From CALCKU01 sp964654665 (GTDB taxonomy: Bacteria; Pseudomonadota; Alphaproteobacteria; Caulobacterales; Maricaulaceae): a stretch of 64,000 nucleotides of DNA. The notes below the pieces were generated by a model, which saw nothing but the letters and a program-made list of their open reading frames with translations, was not told where the DNA came from and made no database searches. The DNA lies in assembly GCA_964654665.1 (NCBI GenBank), contig CAZZKV010000009.1, positions 28,175-92,174 of the forward strand. The letters are read 5' to 3'. The position numbers were made by a program, and so were the translations under genes. This document shows, in pieces, positions 53,674 to 61,537 of this stretch (within the stretch, counting starts at the first letter, position 1; every line of letters begins with the position of its first letter).

Positions 53674-55830
53674 ATGAGTCAAAAACTAGATTATACAGAT
53701 TCCGAGCCTGTCGATAAATCCAAATCAAACGCTATTTCGGATCAACTCTCTACACGTATTTCAAATCGTACTGATGACTTAATAAACAATAAGTCGCGAA
53801 ACAATAAATTTGATGGAAATATTCTCAATGTCCGTCCAGACCCCCTCGATTTTCGGGATAAGATTTTCCAAGCTGACCTGAGGGAGATTAAAAGTTATTT
53901 GGTTCCAGAGCCATATATACATCCGAAGACAGGCGAGGTTGCGTATAATGTTAAGACAGACGCCAAAACGAAAAAGCTAATTCAAGAAGGCGTTGGCGTT
54001 CGAAATCAGGGCAGTGAAGGGTCTTGTACTGGCCAAGCACTTGCAGCCGTTGTTGATTTCCAAAATTTAAAGCGTGAGGCCGACGGCGCTGATGTTCCGA
54101 CCGCAGTGAGTGCCCGCATGCTGTATGAAGAAGCCCGGGGATATGATGAATATCCAGATGATGACCTTCCAGGTTCCAGCATTCGCGGCGCGATTAAAGC
54201 CTTTTACCACCGAGGCGTATGTGACAATTCTCTAGCGCCTTATTTTGATGGTGACTTGGATTGGGAGTTGAGCGTAGATATTGCCAAAGATGCCCGCCGC
54301 GTGACGCTCGGGGCATATTACCGCCTGCGCCATATCCTCAATGATTACCATTCTGCCTTAAATGCGGTTCAAGCGATTTTTTGCTCAGCCATGCTTCATG
54401 ATGGATGGACCCAAGAAAATGTTAAAAAGAATAATGGAAAAATAATCCGGCCGAATGATAATAGCTATCCTCCGCGAGGCGCCCATGCCTTCGCTATCAT
54501 CGGTTATGATTCTGATGGGTTTTTGGTACTAAATTCTTGGGGCGAAAACTGGGGAAATCTCGATACGCGTATGTTGTCCGGAGGGGCCTGTAAAAGCTGC
54601 AAGCATCTTTTGCCCGGCGTAGCGCATTGGTCGTATGATGATTGGCAAGATAATGTCCTCGATGCCTGGGTCTTACGATTGCAAGCTCCAACGAAGAAAA
54701 TGTCCGGGTTCTCTGGTGGTTACAGAACTGCAACAGACGATAGCCGCACGAGCGGACGTTCCCGGAAGCAAAATAAACGTCCATCTATCCCCAGTTCAAA
54801 AATTATCGGTCATTATATTCACGTAGATGACGGTAAGCTTGTTGGTAAAAAACCTTGGAGCAATAACCTCAGGACTTTTGAACACACCGCGAATTTTTTA
54901 CTGAGTCAAGATGATGCCGAAGATATGTGGCGCTATGATAATATTTTATTTTACGCCCATGGGGGATTGCAAAGTCTTGAAGCGGCTTCTGATAAAGCGG
55001 CTCTCTGGACAGATACATTTAAAAAGAACGGTATCTATCCCATATTCTATTTATGGAATACGGGGATTAGGAATACAACATTTGATATTCTTGAACGTCA
55101 TTTCGAACAAGCGTTAGAAAGAACGGGGTCTATTACCGGAACTATGGACCGGATTATGGAAAAGCTTATCCGGCCCGTTGCAAAACCTTTATGGAGCGAA
55201 ATGAAGCTAGACGCTCAACTCGCCATGCAAAATGATGAGCCGGATTTAGGCGGGGCTTGGGATGCGACTAAAATCCTTCTTGATGCTGCAAAAGCGCGAA
55301 AGAAGAATAAACTCAATGTGCATTTCCTCGGATTTAGCGCAGGCGCGATATTAGTTGCTGAATTGATCAAACGAGCCCAGCGCGAAAACTATGATCTGGA
55401 AAATATTTTAACGACATTAAATTTGTGGGGCCCAGCCGTCACGTGGGAGCTATTTAAAACAACATATAACCCTTTGGCACGCAAGATGCCCAAAGAGAAG
55501 TTTTCCATCTATAATTTGACGGATCACGATGAAAAAAATGACGGGATACGCGGTGTATATCGAAAATCTATTCTTTATCTTGTTTCGCGGGCGCTGGAAC
55601 GTCGCACCGACACGCAAATTGTGGGTATGGATAAATTCTGGCGTGGCCATGGTAACCTAAAATCACAAAATATTAGATATGTACTGGCGGGTAAGACAGC
55701 GGCCCTGAACGGTAAAAAGGGGCAGTTCGCCAGTACGTCCAAATCCCATTCTTTTGATCAAGATGCGAGAACAATCAATGACGTTCTATATGGCATTTTG
55801 GGCAAAGAACCCAAATTTCCATTCGATTAA
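53674..55830 (+). CDS. Papain-like cysteine peptidase fused to alpha/beta-hydrolase
   Basis: 718 residues in two parts. The first (about 100-330) is C1-type: Gln112 and nucleophile Cys118 in NQGSEGSCTGQAL, His271 in RGAHAFAIIGYD, Asn287 in LVLNSWGENWG, plus a Cys pair near 306-309. The second (about 415-700) has HGG at 429-431 and the nucleophile elbow GFSAG (Ser555), as in alpha/beta-hydrolases. A charged linker joins them. No signal peptide is seen. The ATG has GGGGAG upstream and lies one base after the SGNH stop. The combination is unusual; processing or activation of a partner by the peptidase part is possible. Confidence 0.78.
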   Translation: MSQKLDYTDSEPVDKSKSNAISDQLSTRISNRTDDLINNKSRNNKFDGNILNVRPDPLDFRDKIFQADLREIKSYLVPEPYIHPKTGEVAYNVKTDAKTKKLIQEGVGVRNQGSEGSCTGQALAAVVDFQNLKREADGADVPTAVSARMLYEEARGYDEYPDDDLPGSSIRGAIKAFYHRGVCDNSLAPYFDGDLDWELSVDIAKDARRVTLGAYYRLRHILNDYHSALNAVQAIFCSAMLHDGWTQENVKKNNGKIIRPNDNSYPPRGAHAFAIIGYDSDGFLVLNSWGENWGNLDTRMLSGGACKSCKHLLPGVAHWSYDDWQDNVLDAWVLRLQAPTKKMSGFSGGYRTATDDSRTSGRSRKQNKRPSIPSSKIIGHYIHVDDGKLVGKKPWSNNLRTFEHTANFLLSQDDAEDMWRYDNILFYAHGGLQSLEAASDKAALWTDTFKKNGIYPIFYLWNTGIRNTTFDILERHFEQALERTGSITGTMDRIMEKLIRPVAKPLWSEMKLDAQLAMQNDEPDLGGAWDATKILLDAAKARKKNKLNVHFLGFSAGAILVAELIKRAQRENYDLENILTTLNLWGPAVTWELFKTTYNPLARKMPKEKFSIYNLTDHDEKNDGIRGVYRKSILYLVSRALERRTDTQIVGMDKFWRGHGNLKSQNIRYVLAGKTAALNGKKGQFASTSKSHSFDQDARTINDVLYGILGKEPKFPFD

Positions 55831-55846
55831 CGAAGAGACCGAGGCC

Positions 55847-56305
55847 ATGAGCACTTTTAACCCGGATATTCAGACCTTGAAAAACAATTTGGCCCGTTGG
55901 AAAGCTCGGCATAGCTTGGTGACGTGGGTGGGGATTGTCCTAAATCTTGTTCTCGCTATCCCGTTTTTCTTTGCCCCAGAATGGGCTATGGAGGTCTTGA
56001 AGATTCCATCTGTTGACCCTATTTGGCCGCGCGTTGGCGCGATGTTATTGATTATTATCACGACGTTTTACATCCCTATGACAATTGATATTGATCGCTA
56101 CAGACCCTTCTGTTGGCTTTCCATTCTGCCGAGCCGCACATTTGGGGGTCTATATTTTTTAACCGCTGTTGTGGCTTTTGGATATTCACCGGGTTTTCTG
56201 GCGATGGCCCTCTTGGATATTATTATCGCAATTGTCTGGCTCTTTTGCATGATCCGCATTGTATCTCTTGAAAATAGTATTTTTGCTCATGGAGCCCATA
56301 CATGA
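55847..56305 (+). CDS. Small multi-pass membrane protein (second)
   Basis: 152 residues with four predicted membrane segments (about 23-42, 60-78, 97-113 and 118-137). It matches the 52210 protein in size, topology and position beside a di-haem cytochrome, though pairwise similarity is low. It overlaps the second cytochrome by four bases (ATGA), implying coupling. Likely a membrane partner or electron-transfer anchor, by inference. Confidence 0.7.
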   Translation: MSTFNPDIQTLKNNLARWKARHSLVTWVGIVLNLVLAIPFFFAPEWAMEVLKIPSVDPIWPRVGAMLLIIITTFYIPMTIDIDRYRPFCWLSILPSRTFGGLYFLTAVVAFGYSPGFLAMALLDIIIAIVWLFCMIRIVSLENSIFAHGAHT

Positions 56306-57771
56306 TTTTTTGGCGGGTTCTTTTTGGCTTTTTGATAGCAGCGCTTGTCCTCGGTTTAGGAGGGTGGTTTTTACTGTTTCGCGAAATTCCTCAGCCAAGG
56401 ACTGATGATTCGGCCTATGTATTCAACCATGGCTCTATAGGTAATGAGAGGGTACAAGGCATGCCCTATTGGCTATGGAAAGTTCTACCGGACGTCTTTC
56501 CAGAGCATTTACCTGCCGATCAAAAAGGATGGGAGTCATTGGGCTTTATTTGGCAAGACGGAAGTGCGCTTCCTATTGGGTTTAGCCAGAAAACTCTTGG
56601 AACTATACCTCGCATATCGCCTAATTGTGCATTTTGTCATCAATCTTCATATAGGCTTAGGCCGGATGATCAGGCTAGCTTTGTGGCGGCTGGTACCGGT
56701 GGTCAGGTTAATGTCCTTGCCTTTGTCAAGTTTTTGATTGCCGTTGGACAGGATGAGCGTTTTACCGCCCCTATAATTCTGGACGCCATCGATAAACATT
56801 ATGAAATGCCCCTCTGGGAGCGCATGACATATGAATATATTCTAATTCCTGCCACACGTCATGCCTTAAAGAAGCAAGCAAAAGATTTTGAATGGGTGCA
56901 TGATAATCCCGAATGGGGATTGGGCCGTGTCGATCCTTTCAATCCACCCAAATACACATTTTTGGACCTTGAAGATGATAAGACGATAGGAAATTCCGAT
57001 ATGATGTCTGTATGGAATATGCAGACAGCTGATGCTAAGGGGGATCGTCGTTATTTTGTTCACTGGGACGGATTGCTTTCCGATACCCATGAAACCATTC
57101 GAGTTGGCGCTCTTGGTGATGGCATGACCTATCAATCATATCGAGGCGCCTTACACAATCTGACAATTATTGAGGATTATATTAACACAGTCCTACCACC
57201 CAAGTCTCCGTTCAGCAGCGATCTGGATCCAAGCGATCCGTATTTTGTGAATGCCGCTCAACGGTCAAAAGGACAGGAAATTTACGCCGAAATATGCGCA
57301 ATTTGCCACCAGCTTGACGGCCCCCGTTTCCGCACGCCAATTCCTATTGAAGAGGTGAAAACCGATCCTCATCGTCTGGCAATGTGGTCACAAGATGCAA
57401 AAGACAGTTTCGCGAATTATCAGCGCGAATATGACTGGGAGTTCGATCATTTTCATAACAATGAAGGATATCTTGCGGTTGATCTGACGGGACTGTGGCT
57501 TCGCGGCCCCTATCTCCATAATGGATCTGTACCCAATTTGCGGAGTTTGTTGTTGGCTCCGAATAAACGCCCTAAAGTTTTCTATCGGGGGTCCGATCTT
57601 GTTGATACGCAAAATGGTGGTTTCATTAGTGATAAAGCCTTAGATGCCTTAACTGTCCAATGGCGAGTGGATACGTCAATTGCGGGCAATTCAAATAGTG
57701 GACATCTCTGGGGTACTGACTTACCGGCAGCCGATAAAGAAGCGCTCTTGGCATATCTTAAAACATTATGA
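56302..57771 (+). CDS. Membrane-anchored di-haem cytochrome c, RoxA/diol-synthase-like (second)
   Basis: 489 residues: an N-terminal membrane helix (about 5-25), then a periplasmic domain with haem motifs C-A-F-C-H at 109-113 and C-A-I-C-H at 332-336. The opening FNHGSIGNERVQGMPYWLWK and the closing GLWLRGPYLHNGSVPNL correspond to the first cytochrome, so the two are paralogues. It lacks the extra Cys segment at the end. It is the last gene of the operon. Like its paralogue it may act as oxygenase, peroxidase or electron acceptor for the lipid pathway; the sequence does not decide. Confidence 0.85.
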   Translation: MIFWRVLFGFLIAALVLGLGGWFLLFREIPQPRTDDSAYVFNHGSIGNERVQGMPYWLWKVLPDVFPEHLPADQKGWESLGFIWQDGSALPIGFSQKTLGTIPRISPNCAFCHQSSYRLRPDDQASFVAAGTGGQVNVLAFVKFLIAVGQDERFTAPIILDAIDKHYEMPLWERMTYEYILIPATRHALKKQAKDFEWVHDNPEWGLGRVDPFNPPKYTFLDLEDDKTIGNSDMMSVWNMQTADAKGDRRYFVHWDGLLSDTHETIRVGALGDGMTYQSYRGALHNLTIIEDYINTVLPPKSPFSSDLDPSDPYFVNAAQRSKGQEIYAEICAICHQLDGPRFRTPIPIEEVKTDPHRLAMWSQDAKDSFANYQREYDWEFDHFHNNEGYLAVDLTGLWLRGPYLHNGSVPNLRSLLLAPNKRPKVFYRGSDLVDTQNGGFISDKALDALTVQWRVDTSIAGNSNSGHLWGTDLPAADKEALLAYLKTL

Positions 57772-57830
57772 AATTTGGGAACGACAATCCATCTCTCTAA
57801 AATATTCGCAAATCGGTTTAAACATCCGTA

Positions 57831-57865
57831 AGAGCTAGTAAATACATATGCTTATTATTAGCTCT
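57831..57865. terminator. Hairpin between the oxygenase operon and DUF1697 gene
   Basis: AGAGCTA (57831-57837) pairs with TAGCTCT across a 20-base A/T-rich loop and overlaps the end of the DUF1697 gene, 60 nt after the last operon stop. It is a weak candidate terminator for the convergent pair. Confidence 0.4.
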
Positions 57866-58403
57866 CGAGCACGCCAGCCATAGAGAGTAATTTTTTTATG
57901 GTCCTTAAATTACGTGCTGTGACCGGCACGCCGAGCTTACGGCCTGCGCCGGCTGCCAGTTTCGAGCGCCCCGCTCCCTGCGGCGCATAAAGATAAAATA
58001 CTGTATCTGTTAGCGTGAACGCTTCGCTCTCGGCCCGCAAAGCATCGAGAGCGGCAGGATTGGGGTTTGGGGCCGCCGTGCTCAGGAAATAAAAATGGAC
58101 TTGCGCGCCGGACTCATCATTAACGCGGTAAGGATTATTTTGATAGGCCTGTTCAAGCGCCCCCACGCTTAAGGCAAAAACCTGCGGCGAAAAATCATAA
58201 GCCGCCTGAATAGCTGATTGTATCGATTGCTCTATAGCGGCCTTATCCGATATTGTGGATGATAAAAGACAATTGCCGCTTTGAATATAACTCTGGACAT
58301 CATGGTACCCCAGTCCGGAGAGTAACGCACGAAGCTCTGCCATCGGGAGGCGGTTTTTACCGCCAACATTGATGCCACGCAGTAATATAACCCACCGCGT
58401 CAT
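57858..58403 (-). CDS. DUF1697-family protein
   Basis: 181 residues, cytoplasmic. The DUF1697 pattern is clear: an N-terminal WVILLRGINVGGKNRLPMAEL, then YIQSGNCLLSS, and a C-terminal VTARNLRTIKKLLSM. Function of the family is unknown. It overlaps the upstream gene by ATGA, so the two form a small operon. Confidence 0.88.
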   Translation of the reverse strand: MTRWVILLRGINVGGKNRLPMAELRALLSGLGYHDVQSYIQSGNCLLSSTISDKAAIEQSIQSAIQAAYDFSPQVFALSVGALEQAYQNNPYRVNDESGAQVHFYFLSTAAPNPNPAALDALRAESEAFTLTDTVFYLYAPQGAGRSKLAAGAGRKLGVPVTARNLRTIKKLLSMAGVLES

Positions 58404-58741
58404 GGGCGCAGGCTTTCCAAATCCTCCTTCGACAGATTCACAGCCGCGAAATAAACTATGCCCATCAATACGGCAGGGCGACCTTTGCCAAGCTGGTGGG
58501 CTAATGCGGTAATGTAATCGGCATTATCACGCGATAGCCGAACAGTTGTGCGGCGAGCCGGGGCAAACCGGTCTTCGGAAAACCATGCCGCCACATCGGA
58601 ACTATGATAACAATCGCGTATATGGGTAAGCGTGCGGTCAATCACTTTGGAGCGCGCTTTGGTTTTCATGGCCAGTCCCAAACGCTCAACCTGCGTCTCT
58701 GCGCCCGGCTCAATCAACATTTCAACGGCAATCCGGCTCAT
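58400..58741 (-). CDS. Unrecognised small protein coupled to DUF1697 gene
   Basis: 113 residues from ATG 58741 (a TTG at 58756 would add five). Basic, helical, with RTTVRLSRDNADYITALAHQ in the middle, which resembles a ribbon-helix-helix-like stretch but is not conclusive. It overlaps DUF1697 by four bases. A CtrA-type box lies about 85-100 nt upstream, so cell-cycle control is possible. Confidence 0.6.
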   Translation of the reverse strand: MSRIAVEMLIEPGAETQVERLGLAMKTKARSKVIDRTLTHIRDCYHSSDVAAWFSEDRFAPARRTTVRLSRDNADYITALAHQLGKGRPAVLMGIVYFAAVNLSKEDLESLRP

Positions 58742-58824
58742 AAGGTTTGATAGCAATTTAGGGTTAATAAAGTCTTATAAGGACACCGGGTTTGAAAGCT
58801 GGTGGCACCATCAATCATGATTGC

Positions 58825-58839
58825 TTAACAACAGCTTAA
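58825..58839. promoter_or_regulatory. CtrA-type binding box
   Basis: TTAA-CAACAGC-TTAA is a perfect match to the CtrA consensus TTAA-N7-TTAA, about 85 nt upstream of the ATG at 58741. A near match TTAA-N7-TTAT lies at 58764-58778. Confidence 0.55.
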
Positions 58840-58912
58840 CCGAGACTAGCAAATGAAAGAGGCAATGACCATAAAACAAAGCCAAAAACGGTCAGTTTTA
58901 CGCGCGCAGGCC

Positions 58913-59383
58913 CTATAGATACAGGGTCATAAAGATGGAATAGGGATCAAGATCATAATCCCCAAAGGGCGGACACTCTGTAAATCCGAAATGCCGGTAT
59001 AGCGCCCAAGCCGGCGCATAGCCTTGCGTTGATCCGGTTTCAAGACTGAGACGTTTATAACCGCGAGTACGGGCTGTTTTTATGATATGGCTCACCATAG
59101 CCTTACCGACGCCGCGGCCGCGATGCGCTGCATATGTATGCATGGATTTAATCTCGCCGTGATTGGCCTCTACCGCTTTCAAAGCGCCGCATCCTAATAA
59201 TGCACCGCCTTGCTCTATCGTCCAGAAGGTCACGGAGGGATGGCTAAGGCCAGAGAGATCAAGGGCATAAATACTCTCTGGCGGCGATTGCTCTGCAGCA
59301 TGGGCCAGATGAATGCGCAATAACGCTTGGACCTGTGGGTTCTTAAGGTCGCCAAGATTTATATCCACCGCTAAGCTCCTCAT
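58913..59383 (-). CDS. GNAT-family N-acetyltransferase
   Basis: 156 residues. The acetyl-CoA site is in HTYAAHRGRGVGKAMVSHII, followed by KRLSLETGSTQGYAPAWALYRHFGFTE, a typical GNAT end. Upstream lie ALLRIHLAHAAEQSPPES and the WTIEQGGALLGCGALK strand pair. The substrate is unknown. Its start is just downstream of the glnA terminator, so it probably has its own weak promoter or is transcribed by read-through. Confidence 0.88.
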   Translation of the reverse strand: MRSLAVDINLGDLKNPQVQALLRIHLAHAAEQSPPESIYALDLSGLSHPSVTFWTIEQGGALLGCGALKAVEANHGEIKSMHTYAAHRGRGVGKAMVSHIIKTARTRGYKRLSLETGSTQGYAPAWALYRHFGFTECPPFGDYDLDPYSIFMTLYL

Positions 59384-59387
59384 AAAA

Positions 59388-59411
59388 AAAGCCGCTCAAA
59401 AGAGCGGCTTT
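59388..59411 (-). terminator. glnA terminator
   Basis: A 10-bp stem AAAGCCGCTC / GAGCGGCTTT closes an AAAA loop, with a run of seven A on the plus strand giving T on the minus strand. It lies about 20 nt after the glnA stop and just before the GNAT start. Confidence 0.88.
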
Positions 59412-59431
59412 CAATCCAACTAGGCTTTATA

Positions 59432-60838
59432 TTAGCACTTATAGTAAAGATCAAATTCAACCGGATGCGGATGCATATCCACACGGTGAACCTCTTCCAT
59501 TTTCAAATCGATATAGGCGTCAATCTGGTCATCATCAAATACGCCGCCAGCTTTAAGGAAGTCCCGGTCTCCGTCCAAGGCATCCAAAGCTTCCCGTAAC
59601 GAGCCGCAAACTTGCGGAATAGCGGCCGCTTCGGCAGGTTCCAGATCATACAGATCCATATCCATGGCATCGCCCGGATCAATCTTGTTTTTAATCCCGT
59701 CAAGGCCAGCCATAAGCAGAGCCGAATAGCATAAATAAGGATTGGCTGAGGGGTCAGGGAACCGGACTTCAAGACGCTTGCCATTCGGGCTGGCAGTCCA
59801 TGGAATACGCACAGAAGCAGAACGGTTACGCGCAGAATAGGCGAGCATAACAGGGGCTTCGAAACCCGGAACCAAGCGCTTATAGCTATTGGTAGACGGG
59901 TTGGTCAGTGCATTTAACGCTTTGGCATGTTTAATAATGCCGCCAATGTAATAGAGGCAGTTTTTAGATAAACCTGCATATTCATTACCTGCAAATGTCG
60001 GCTTGCCGTCTTTCCAGATCGACATATGGACATGCATGCCTGTACCGTTATCGTTCCAAACCGGCTTAGGCATAAATGTGGCTGTCTTGCCATATGCATG
60101 CGCCACATTATGTACGATATATTTATAGAGCTGCATATTATCGCCCATATTGACAAGCGTATCAAATTTCATACCCAGCTCATGCTGCGACGGGGCGACC
60201 TCATGGTGATGCTTTTCAGGTTGCAGGCCCAACTCGCCCATAATCGCCAGCATTTCCGTGCGCATGTCTTGCGCTGAATCTATGGGCGGAACTGGAAAAT
60301 ATCCCCCTTTTGGTCCCGGGCGATGCCCCATATTACCGGATGTATATTGCGTACCGGAATTATAAGGGCCTTCCGTACTGTCCAGACTATAGCCCGTGTT
60401 TTGCTGATCCGTATTCCAACGCACATCATCAAACACAAAGAATTCGGCTTCAGGGCCGAAATAGACATCATCGCCCACTTTGGCAGACCGCATATAGGCC
60501 TCGGCCGCTTTGGCTGTACCGCGCGGGTCCCGATTATAACCCTCGCCTGTATCAGGCTCTAGAATATCGCAAAAAATCGTCATTGTATCGACTTGATAAA
60601 ATGGATCAATCTTAGCGGTTGCCGTATCCGGCAACAAAACCATATCGGATTCGTTAATCGACTTCCAACCCGAGATGGATGACCCATCAAACATTGTACC
60701 GTCCTGAAAGAGATCATCATCGACCATAGAGGCGTCAAATGTGACATGCTGCATTTTACCTTTCGGGTCGGTAAAGCGCAGATCGACATAGCCGATATTT
60801 TCGTCCTTGATCCGTTTTAAAACTTTATTGGCTGACAT
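59432..60838 (-). CDS. glnA: Glutamine synthetase, type I
   Basis: Makes glutamine from glutamate, ammonia and ATP. The 468-residue product has FDGSSISGWKSINESDM (N-terminal substrate region), the ATP-binding KPVWNDNGTGMHVHMSIWKDG, NPSTNSYKRLVPGFEAP, and the adenylylation tyrosine in MDLYDLEPAEA (about 397). The length and the Tyr site are those of GSI-beta, regulated by GlnE adenylylation. It follows glnB in the usual glnBA order. Confidence 0.98.
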   Translation of the reverse strand: MSANKVLKRIKDENIGYVDLRFTDPKGKMQHVTFDASMVDDDLFQDGTMFDGSSISGWKSINESDMVLLPDTATAKIDPFYQVDTMTIFCDILEPDTGEGYNRDPRGTAKAAEAYMRSAKVGDDVYFGPEAEFFVFDDVRWNTDQQNTGYSLDSTEGPYNSGTQYTSGNMGHRPGPKGGYFPVPPIDSAQDMRTEMLAIMGELGLQPEKHHHEVAPSQHELGMKFDTLVNMGDNMQLYKYIVHNVAHAYGKTATFMPKPVWNDNGTGMHVHMSIWKDGKPTFAGNEYAGLSKNCLYYIGGIIKHAKALNALTNPSTNSYKRLVPGFEAPVMLAYSARNRSASVRIPWTASPNGKRLEVRFPDPSANPYLCYSALLMAGLDGIKNKIDPGDAMDMDLYDLEPAEAAAIPQVCGSLREALDALDGDRDFLKAGGVFDDDQIDAYIDLKMEEVHRVDMHPHPVEFDLYYKC

Positions 60839-60879
60839 TGATGTATCCTTTCCCTGATATCTAACGTCGTATCAAATAC

Positions 60880-61218
60880 TTAAAGTGCCGCATCGCCGGA
60901 CTCACCTGTCCGAATACGTATGGCTTGGGTGACGTCGGAAACAAATATTTTTCCATCGCCGATTTTTCCGGTTTTCGCGGCTGTTTGTATCGCTTCCAGC
61001 GCGCCTTCGACCTGATCATCAGAAACAACCAATTCGAGTTTCAATTTCGGTAGAAAGTCGACAACATATTCCGCGCCGCGGTATAATTCTGTGTGCCCTT
61101 TTTGCCGGCCAAACCCTTTGGCTTCAACAACCGTCATGCCTTGTAAGCCGACAGCTTGTAGTGCTTCTTTTACTTCATCGAGTTTAAACGGTTTAATTAT
61201 CGCTTCGATTTTTTTCAT
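60880..61218 (-). CDS. glnB: Nitrogen regulatory protein P-II
   Basis: A 112-residue signal protein that senses 2-oxoglutarate, ATP/ADP and, by uridylylation, glutamine. The N-terminus MKKIEAIIKPFKLDEVKEAL and the T-loop Tyr51 in TELYRGAEYVVDF are intact; the B-loop is in GKIGDGKIFV. The ATG at 61218 has AAGGG upstream; an ATG 15 bases earlier lacks family similarity. It precedes glnA, which PII regulates through GlnE. Confidence 0.98.
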   Translation of the reverse strand: MKKIEAIIKPFKLDEVKEALQAVGLQGMTVVEAKGFGRQKGHTELYRGAEYVVDFLPKLKLELVVSDDQVEGALEAIQTAAKTGKIGDGKIFVSDVTQAIRIRTGESGDAAL

Positions 61219-61537
61219 AACATTGCCCTTCATGTGCTTTGAGCAGAATTTTGCTCCCTGCTGATGACCGTCCGCCGGAAGAGAGTCGAGCCTCTCCGGC
61301 CCAAGGGATGGGGATCAAGGCGAAAAACTCAAAATTTGCATAAAAATATGGCATAGCTTCACCGCGGTGATGCAAAATAGTGCAAATTTCTGCAACCCAA
61401 TGCGAAATAAACCCAAAGTCTGACCGATCGCGCCGATATAAACCCGTATTAGGGATTGAACCGCGCCTTTAACCCGTTAAACAGGGGCCAATACAACCAA
61501 CACTCTTCAAATTCATGGACAATATCCGGAGATATCA
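61219..61537. promoter_or_regulatory. Divergent region between glnB and maeB (319 bases)
   Basis: No gene is seen. Elements: a stem-loop between CCGG at 61275-61278 and CCGG at 61296-61299; a 12-bp palindrome TCACCGCGGTGA (61359-61370) followed by TGCA-rich sequence; and the dyad TTTAAC-CC-GTTAAA (61468-61481) 57 nt before maeB. The palindromes are candidate operators. No sigma-54 promoter (TGGCAC-N5-TTGC) is found for glnB here. Confidence 0.45.

Noticed and set aside
61219..61400. A sigma-54 promoter for glnB
   Set aside because: No TGGCAC-N5-TTGC on either strand in the right orientation; TGGCATAG at about 61349 lacks the -12 GC element.
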